Source: JBDTMC01 sp039934475
GTDB taxonomy: Bacteria > Acidobacteriota > Terriglobia > Bryobacterales > Bryobacteraceae
DNA length: 12,319 nt
Assembly: GCA_039934475.1 (NCBI GenBank)
Contig: JBDTMC010000222.1
Span: 1 to 12,319, forward strand
Direction of reading: 5' to 3'
Notes under the pieces: model-generated
Seen by the model: only the letters and a program-made list of their open reading frames with translations
Databases searched by the model: none
Told to the model about the DNA's origin: nothing
Shown here: in pieces, positions 7,389 to 12,319 of the stretch
Position numbering within the stretch: the first letter of the stretch is position 1
Layout: the number at the start of each line of letters is the position of its first letter
Program-made: the position numbers and the translations under genes

Positions 7389-7799
7389 GTGCCCCGTTTC
7401 TTTGCGTTCTTTCCAGGCGGATTGCCTGGCTTCGGATTACTTCTGTTGCGGCTGGCGTTGGGGTTGGCAACGGTCCTCCAGAGCTTCGAGCACATCGTCG
7501 CACCAGGTCCGCTTACGTTGGTGTTCGGTTTAGTTTGCGGGTTGTCGCTCGCCAGTGGAGTTCTGCTGTTGGCTGGGTTTATGACGCCAGCCGCCGGTGT
7601 CCTGGTAGTCACCGGCCTGGCCCTATCCTCACTGCCTTCGGCCACCCGACCTCTGTTCGATTCCAGGCTGGCAGCCATCTTCGCGGCCATTATTGGTACG
7701 GCGATTTCGCTGTTGGGTCCCGGGGCCTTCTCGCTGGATGCCCGTCTTTTCGGTCGCCGCGAGATCATGATTCCGCCGTCCTCGCGGCGCGACTTGTAG
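7389..7799 (+). CDS. DoxX-like integral membrane protein
   Basis: A 136-residue, very hydrophobic protein with four probable membrane helices: GFGLLLLRLALGLATVL, LTLVFGLVCGLSLASGVLL, AAGVLVVTGLALSSL and LAAIFAAIIGTAISLL. It ends with the block GPGAFSLDARLFGRREI, typical of DoxX/DoxD-like proteins, which are small inner-membrane proteins of mostly unknown function, some linked to quinone or thiol redox chemistry. GTG at 7389 is favoured as start because AGGTGA (7381-7386) matches the anti-Shine-Dalgarno sequence at good spacing; GTG at 7383 would add only two residues. It leads a tight operon: the sigma-like gene begins 11 nt after its stop. The 100 bases upstream hold a weak hairpin (about 7324-7350) but no clear promoter. 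Confidence 0.8.
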   Translation: MPRFFAFFPGGLPGFGLLLLRLALGLATVLQSFEHIVAPGPLTLVFGLVCGLSLASGVLLLAGFMTPAAGVLVVTGLALSSLPSATRPLFDSRLAAIFAAIIGTAISLLGPGAFSLDARLFGRREIMIPPSSRRDL

Positions 7800-7810
7800 A
7801 GGAGACAAAC

Positions 7811-8245
7811 ATGGACGCTGCTGTTGTATCCAGAACCTTCGTTCTCGCCGTTTTGCTCACCGGCAGCGTCCGGCGTGCCGAAGAAGCCCTGCTGGAAGCA
7901 ATCCAATCTGTGCCTTGCCCTGCCCGGAACGCGGATCAAATGCTGGTGGCGACGGCGGCCGCCGCAATCGAAATGGCAATCGAAGCGGCGCCATCCCCAA
8001 TCCCATTCCTTCCCCATGAGTTGCAGCGGGTATTACGCCTCCCGGCAGCTCTTCGCCGTTGCTTCGCGCTGCGCCGCCTGGCAGCCCTGCCCGCGCCAGT
8101 GTGCGCCGGCCTGCTCCACATCGATCTGGCCACTGTCGACCGCCTCGCCTCTGAGGCCATGGAACTCCTGGCAGAACCCGGGCAAACACCACAGCCCCTG
8201 AACCAGTTACATCCCCAATTCACAAGGAGAGTACCTTGCTTTTGA
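7811..8245 (+). CDS. Truncated sigma-70-like (ECF-type) protein, function unknown
   Basis: A 144-residue protein that resembles an ECF sigma factor with its core reduced. Residues 7-32 (SRTFVLAVLLTGSVRRAEEA and on) recall the start of sigma region 2 (FxLAxxLTGxxxxAEDLV), but the DNA-melting part of region 2 is absent, replaced by a short Ala-rich linker (39-60). Residues 77-121 (LPAALRRCFALRRLAALPAP, then AGLLHIDLATVDRL) follow the spacing of region 4 (LPxxxRxxFxLxxxxGLSxxEIAxxLGIS), with changes in the recognition part. A typical ECF factor is about 170-200 residues, so this is short. The ATG at 7811 is chosen over the longer open frame because GGAG (7801-7804) lies 6 nt upstream. It sits between the DoxX-like gene and a 48-codon ORF that overlaps its end by 10 nt. 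It could bind RNA polymerase or an anti-sigma factor without being a working sigma factor; that is inference. Confidence 0.65.
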   Translation: MDAAVVSRTFVLAVLLTGSVRRAEEALLEAIQSVPCPARNADQMLVATAAAAIEMAIEAAPSPIPFLPHELQRVLRLPAALRRCFALRRLAALPAPVCAGLLHIDLATVDRLASEAMELLAEPGQTPQPLNQLHPQFTRRVPCF

Positions 8246-8382
8246 ACGTCTTCGGTATCATCGCATCCAAACGGGTGGACCGGGACCTTGTGTTGGTGGC
8301 TCAGCTCTTCAATAAGGCGCCGACACTAAAAGCCTTGGCCCCCACGGAGACAGTGCCGGCTTTCGCCGCCGCCCAGTTGTAA
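8236..8382 (+). CDS. 48-residue small protein, unknown
   Basis: A short open frame of 48 codons plus TAA. It starts with TTG at 8236, preceded by AAGGAGA (8224-8230) at ideal spacing, one of the best ribosome sites in the window; TTG at 8242 is a possible alternative. The product begins MLLNVFGIIASKRVDRDLV, continues LVAQLFNKAPTLKALAP and ends FAAAQL. It is basic in the middle and mildly hydrophobic, with no signal peptide or known domain. The start lies inside the sigma-like gene (10-nt overlap), so translation is probably coupled. I do not recognise the family. A structured hairpin follows 46 nt downstream. The ribosome site and operon position support real translation; function is open. 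Confidence 0.55.
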   Translation: MLLNVFGIIASKRVDRDLVLVAQLFNKAPTLKALAPTETVPAFAAAQL

Positions 8383-8427
8383 GTCCTCGTGCTCTTTGTT
8401 GTGCTAGCCGCTGCATCCTCGACAGCT

Positions 8428-8452
8428 GGACCGGCCTCGGCCGAGCCGGTCC
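8428..8452 (+). terminator. GC-rich hairpin ending the DoxX operon (weak terminator or leader structure)
   Basis: GGACCGGC (8428-8435) pairs perfectly with GCCGGTCC (8445-8452) around a 9-nt loop that itself contains CTCGG/CCGAG symmetry. It is followed by TTGCATTATCC rather than a T tract, so it is a poor intrinsic terminator. It lies 45 nt after the small ORF and 17 nt before the next gene's GTG, where it could act as a terminator, an mRNA end stabiliser or a leader element. Confidence 0.4.
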
Positions 8453-8469
8453 TTGCATTATCCTGAAGT

Positions 8470-10038
8470 GTGTTCCGCCTCCTCCTCGGCTTCCTTCTAA
8501 TAGGCGGCCCGCAGTTCCGCGACGTCGCCCCGGAAGCAGGCGTCAAGTTCACTCTGCAGAACTCCCCTACGCCCCGCAAACTGATGGTGGAAACCATGGC
8601 CGGGGGCCTCGCCGCCTTCGACTACGATAACGATGGGCTTGCAGACCTCTTCTTCACCAATGGCGCCACGCTCCCCGGGCTCGACAAATCCGATCCGAAA
8701 TACTGGAACCGGCTCTATCACAACGAAGGCAACTGGCACTTCAAAGACGTCACCGAGGCCGCCGGACTCAAGGGCGACGGCTACTCCATGGCCGCCGCAG
8801 CGGCAGATTTCGACAATGACGGACGCGTCGACCTCTTCGTCGCCGGATATCGCGCCAACCGCCTTTATCGCAATCGCGGCAACGGAACCTTCGAAGACGT
8901 CACCGCGAAATCCGGTATCGCCGGCACCGAGTGGGCCGTCGGCGCCGGCTGGTTCGACTTCGACAACGACGGGCTCCTCGACCTCTTCGTCGTCAACTAC
9001 GCCGACTGGTCACTCGACTTCGACCGCTTCTGTGGCGACTCCGCCAAAGGCATCCGCGTCTACTGCCACCCGCAGTATCTGACTCCTATTGCCAACCGTC
9101 TCTACCGCAACCGCGGAGACGGAACATTCGAAGATGTCAGCGTGAAGTCCGGCATCGCGGCTCACAAAGGCCGCGGCATGGGCGTCGCCTTCGCCGGCCG
9201 CGACCTCTTCGTGACCAACGACAAACTGCCGAACTTCTATTTCCGCAACAACGGCAAAGGTCACTTTGAAGAAGATGGATTGCTTACCGGCGTGGCGCTG
9301 CTCGATCACGGCAAGGCTGTCTCCAGCATGGGAGCCGACTACCGCGACTACGACAACGATGGACGCCCCGACATCGCCATGACCGCGCTGGAAGGCGAGA
9401 CCTTCCCCTTGTTCCACAACATCGGATCGGGCTTTGAGGACGCCACCGCGCGCAGCGGCATGGCGCGTGCCAGCAATCCCCGCACGGGATGGGGCATCGG
9501 CCTCGTCGATTTCGATAACGATGGCTGGAAGGACTTGTTCGCGGCGTGCGCGCACGTCAACGACCTGGTGGAACTCACCGAACCTGCCCACTACAAGCAG
9601 CCCAACATCCTGATCCGCAATCTCGGCGGCGGAAAGTTCGGCACTTCAGGTATCGACATCGGAGAAGCCCGTGCCCATCGCGGAGCGGTCTTTGCGGACT
9701 TCGACAACGACGGCCGCATAGACATCGCCATCTCCGTCCTCGGCGGACCCGCCGAAGTCTGGCGCAACGAAAGCCCCGACGCCGGCCACTGGCTGGCCAT
9801 CAAACTGGAAGGCACACGCAGCAACCGCGATGCCATTGGAGCCGAAATCCGCCTCGGCTCGCAGCGCAACGACATGACCACGGCCGGCGGTTACGCCTCG
9901 TCCATTCACGCTCCGGTCCACTTCGGTCTCGGCTCCCAAACCAACGTGCCGCACATTGAGATCAAGTGGCCCTCTGGAGCAACCCAGTCGCTTGAGAATG
10001 TGAAAGCCGATCAGGTCCTGAAAATCAAAGAACCTTGA
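8470..10038 (+). CDS. Secreted FG-GAP/VCBS-repeat protein with C-terminal ASPIC/UnbV domain (CRTAC1-like)
   Basis: A 522-residue exported protein. A short signal-like segment (MFRLLLGFLLIGG) precedes an FQDVAPEAG-like block and an integrin-type propeller with six calcium-loop motifs: DYDNDGLADL (from Asp51), DFDNDGRVDL, DFDNDGLLDL, DYDNDGRPDI, DFDNDGWKDL and DFDNDGRIDI. NRLYRNRGNGTFEDV-type strands alternate with them. The C-terminus (about 438-522, GHWLAIKLEGTRSNRDAIGA, then HFGLGS and EIKWPSGATQ) is an ASPIC/UnbV domain. In Acidobacteriota such proteins are common beside TonB receptors and TPR proteins; their role is not established. The GTG start is forced: an in-frame TGA stands two codons upstream (8464-8466) and the next Met lies in the first repeat. 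No good ribosome site precedes it, so translation may be weak or the start region unusual. It ends 2 bp from the convergent TPR gene. Confidence 0.92.
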   Translation: MFRLLLGFLLIGGPQFRDVAPEAGVKFTLQNSPTPRKLMVETMAGGLAAFDYDNDGLADLFFTNGATLPGLDKSDPKYWNRLYHNEGNWHFKDVTEAAGLKGDGYSMAAAAADFDNDGRVDLFVAGYRANRLYRNRGNGTFEDVTAKSGIAGTEWAVGAGWFDFDNDGLLDLFVVNYADWSLDFDRFCGDSAKGIRVYCHPQYLTPIANRLYRNRGDGTFEDVSVKSGIAAHKGRGMGVAFAGRDLFVTNDKLPNFYFRNNGKGHFEEDGLLTGVALLDHGKAVSSMGADYRDYDNDGRPDIAMTALEGETFPLFHNIGSGFEDATARSGMARASNPRTGWGIGLVDFDNDGWKDLFAACAHVNDLVELTEPAHYKQPNILIRNLGGGKFGTSGIDIGEARAHRGAVFADFDNDGRIDIAISVLGGPAEVWRNESPDAGHWLAIKLEGTRSNRDAIGAEIRLGSQRNDMTTAGGYASSIHAPVHFGLGSQTNVPHIEIKWPSGATQSLENVKADQVLKIKEP

Positions 10039-10040
10039 GC

Positions 10041-11534
10041 TTATTTCGCCGGCGCGCTAATTTGCGCGTCCTGTTCCAACTGCGTCTGTGCCGCCTCGCT
10101 GCGCTTCTTCAACTCCTGATACTTCGCCAGCAACTGCTTCGCCAGCTCCGCCTGCCCCGAAGCCTGGTATGCGCGCGCCAACTGGAAATGCAGACTCCCA
10201 TCCTCATCCAACGGCAGAGCCTCTTTCAACTGCGGCACGGCCTTCTCCCCCGCGCCTGCCGCCAAATACGCCCGCGCCAGCGAAGCACGCGCCGGTAGCA
10301 GTTTCGGATCCACGGCCACCGCCTTCTCCAAGAGCGGTACCGCCTCCTCAGGCCGCTGGCGAGCCAGGTACGAATCCCCGAGCAGGAAATTCAGCGCCGC
10401 CGAATTCACGTCCGCCGCTAACAGCCTTTTCAAGAGCGGTTCAGCTTGGTCAAAGTCCTTTGCCAGACACAGCGTCGCCGCCAACTCCCGCTCCAAACCT
10501 ACGTCTCCGGGAGCCAGCGCCAGCGCCGCCCGCCATTGCGCCACAGCTTCCATATACTGGCCCTGACCGCGCAGCATCTCCGCCATCAACTGCAGCTTCG
10601 GAGCCGAATCCGGCAGCGCCACCAGCTTCCCAAACGCCGCGGAGGCCAGTGCGCTCCAGGCCCTCGCTTGCCAGTAGTAATCCTCAGGTGTCTTCCGCGT
10701 CTTCACGCCCGAAGCTGCTGCCAGATAACGCCCCGCTGCAAAATCGCAAGCGGCCTTCTCCACCGCGCAATTCGGATTGCCCTCGGCCCGCAGTTCCTCC
10801 GCGGACCAGTCTTCATGCCCTGTCTGTTTATAGATCTGCGCCACTGCCGCGTGCGCCCCGCGTAGCTTTGGCTCCCGTTTCAACGCCTCGCGATAGAAGT
10901 AGAACGCCGCCCGCGTCTGCTTCCCTCTGGTCCGCGAGTCCGCGATCAGAGCCGCCACATAACCCGATCCCGGCGCCACTTTCTGCAAAGTCCCAAACGC
11001 CCCCGCCGCCAACGCCTCATACTGCAACCCGAGCGAATACCAGCCGCGAGCCTCCCCCGGCTGCGCCTCCAGAATCTTCCGCAACTGCGCCGCCGCCTCT
11101 TCGTGCCGGTCTAACTGCGCCGCCGCATCGGCCAACATCCGACGTGCGTCCAGCAATGAAGCATCCTGCGCCAGCGCCTTTCGTAACAGGGGCGCCGCCT
11201 CACCCGGCTGCCCTGTCTTCAAATAAGAAGCGCTCAGCATCATCAGGGCCGGCAGCGCGCCCGGCTGCGTTTTCAGCACCATCTTCAAGGAACCAATCGC
11301 CGCCGGATAAGCCCCCGCCAGATGTTGCGCCATTCCCAGATTCATGCGCAGCCCCACATCGGCGGGTAGCGCTTTCACCAACTCCTCGTAAACCGCCACA
11401 GCGTCTGCGAAGCGCGCTTCTCCCATTAAGCGCCGGCCTTCAGCCGACTGACGCACCAGCGCCTCAGACTGCCCAAGCAGCAGACCCACGGCGCAGAGCA
11501 CACTCACAAACATTCGAAGCACTACGGCCATCAT
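10041..11534 (-). CDS. Secreted tetratricopeptide-repeat protein
   Basis: A 497-residue exported TPR protein. After a signal peptide (MMAVVLRMFVSVLCAVGLLLG) come TPR helix pairs over most of the length, for example GRRLMGEARFADAVAVYEEL, GLRMNLGMAQHLAGAYPAAI, ALMMLSASYLKTGQPGEAAP, ARGWYSLGLQYEAL, NFLLGDSYLARQRPEEAVPL and HFQLARAYQASGQAELAKQL. The C-terminus is a Lys/Gln-rich coil (KYQELKKRSEAAQTQLEQ). A central stretch (about 230-320) has Cys residues (NPNCAVEKAACDF) and poorer repeats. TPRs bind other proteins, so a periplasmic scaffold is likely. The start at 11534 is chosen because GGAG lies 6 nt upstream; a TTG 12 nt earlier would overlap that ribosome site. The gene follows the TonB receptor on the same strand, but a strong terminator lies between them. 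Confidence 0.9.
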   Translation of the reverse strand: MMAVVLRMFVSVLCAVGLLLGQSEALVRQSAEGRRLMGEARFADAVAVYEELVKALPADVGLRMNLGMAQHLAGAYPAAIGSLKMVLKTQPGALPALMMLSASYLKTGQPGEAAPLLRKALAQDASLLDARRMLADAAAQLDRHEEAAAQLRKILEAQPGEARGWYSLGLQYEALAAGAFGTLQKVAPGSGYVAALIADSRTRGKQTRAAFYFYREALKREPKLRGAHAAVAQIYKQTGHEDWSAEELRAEGNPNCAVEKAACDFAAGRYLAAASGVKTRKTPEDYYWQARAWSALASAAFGKLVALPDSAPKLQLMAEMLRGQGQYMEAVAQWRAALALAPGDVGLERELAATLCLAKDFDQAEPLLKRLLAADVNSAALNFLLGDSYLARQRPEEAVPLLEKAVAVDPKLLPARASLARAYLAAGAGEKAVPQLKEALPLDEDGSLHFQLARAYQASGQAELAKQLLAKYQELKKRSEAAQTQLEQDAQISAPAK

Positions 11535-11547
11535 CCCAGACTCCAAT

Positions 11548-11587
11548 AAAAACGGGCGGTCCCTCCGAAAAGGAAGCCGCCCGTTTT
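11548..11587 (-). terminator. Strong rho-independent terminator after the TonB receptor gene, symmetric on both strands
   Basis: On the minus strand the stem AAAACGGGCGG (11587-11577) pairs with CCGCCCGTTTT (11559-11549) around a 17-nt loop that can form a small inner pairing, and five T residues follow the GC core. The A/T flanks make it readable in both directions. It lies 26 nt after the receptor stop. The GGAG ribosome site of the TPR gene begins three bases after the T tract (11544-11541), so the element occupies that gene's leader. Confidence 0.85.
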
Positions 11588-11612
11588 GATCGATCGAACA
11601 ATCCCGCCTGGA

Positions 11613-12319
<707 letters not shown>

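Noticed and set aside
7304..8017. Minus-strand open frame of 237 codons across the DoxX operon
   Set aside because: Its product is the polar antisense of a hydrophobic membrane protein; the end in the short intergenic region looks protein-like but has no support.
9010..9591. Minus-strand open frame of 193 codons within the FG-GAP gene
   Set aside because: The Val/Asp/Ala-rich product results from antisense reading of repeated Asp-Asn-Asp-Gly codons.
10053..10068. CGCGC/GCGCG hairpin just after the FG-GAP stop
   Set aside because: Only five pairs, inside the TPR coding region, with no T tract; not supported as a terminator.

Overview
The window reads as chromosomal DNA of an Acidobacteriota bacterium, most likely of the Solibacter/Bryobacter type. 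The inference rests on gene content: an Oar-like TonB-dependent outer-membrane protein, a CRTAC1-type FG-GAP/ASPIC-UnbV protein, a PEP-CTERM protein, a propeller-type sensor kinase and a DoxX protein with a degenerate sigma-like partner. Strong AGGAG-type ribosome sites, frequent GTG/TTG starts and high G+C fit this. No transposon, phage gene or CRISPR array is visible.

Layout. (1) 1-1505, minus strand: an alpha/beta-hydrolase with a signal peptide and an Asp at the nucleophile elbow, coupled by a one-base stop/start overlap to L-threonine 3-dehydrogenase, which runs off the left edge. (2) 1506-2338, plus: a promoter preceded by a perfect tandem 12-bp repeat, then a PEP-CTERM protein. (3) 2395-2468: tRNA-Gln(CUG). 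(4) 2515-7289, plus: a promoter and a three-gene, fully overlapping operon made of a GH16-like lipoprotein, a 1004-residue propeller/Y_Y_Y histidine kinase and a NarL/FixJ response regulator. (5) 7389-8382, plus: a second compact operon of DoxX-like membrane protein, truncated sigma-factor-like protein and a 48-codon ORF. (6) 8470-10038, plus: a secreted FG-GAP/ASPIC-UnbV protein. (7) 10041-12319, minus: a secreted TPR protein and, upstream of it, the C-terminal part of an Oar-like TonB-dependent receptor, separated by a strong hairpin terminator that ends right at the TPR ribosome site.

How they work together (inference). Region 4 is a sensory unit: periplasmic propellers detect a ligand, the cytoplasmic kinase phosphorylates the response regulator, and the co-translated lipoprotein may bind a carbohydrate as an accessory factor. 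The TonB receptor, TPR protein and ASPIC/UnbV protein belong to families often found together in Acidobacteriota and suggest envelope uptake or scaffolding. The DoxX/sigma-like/microprotein operon is the least explained part and the best candidate for an undescribed system.
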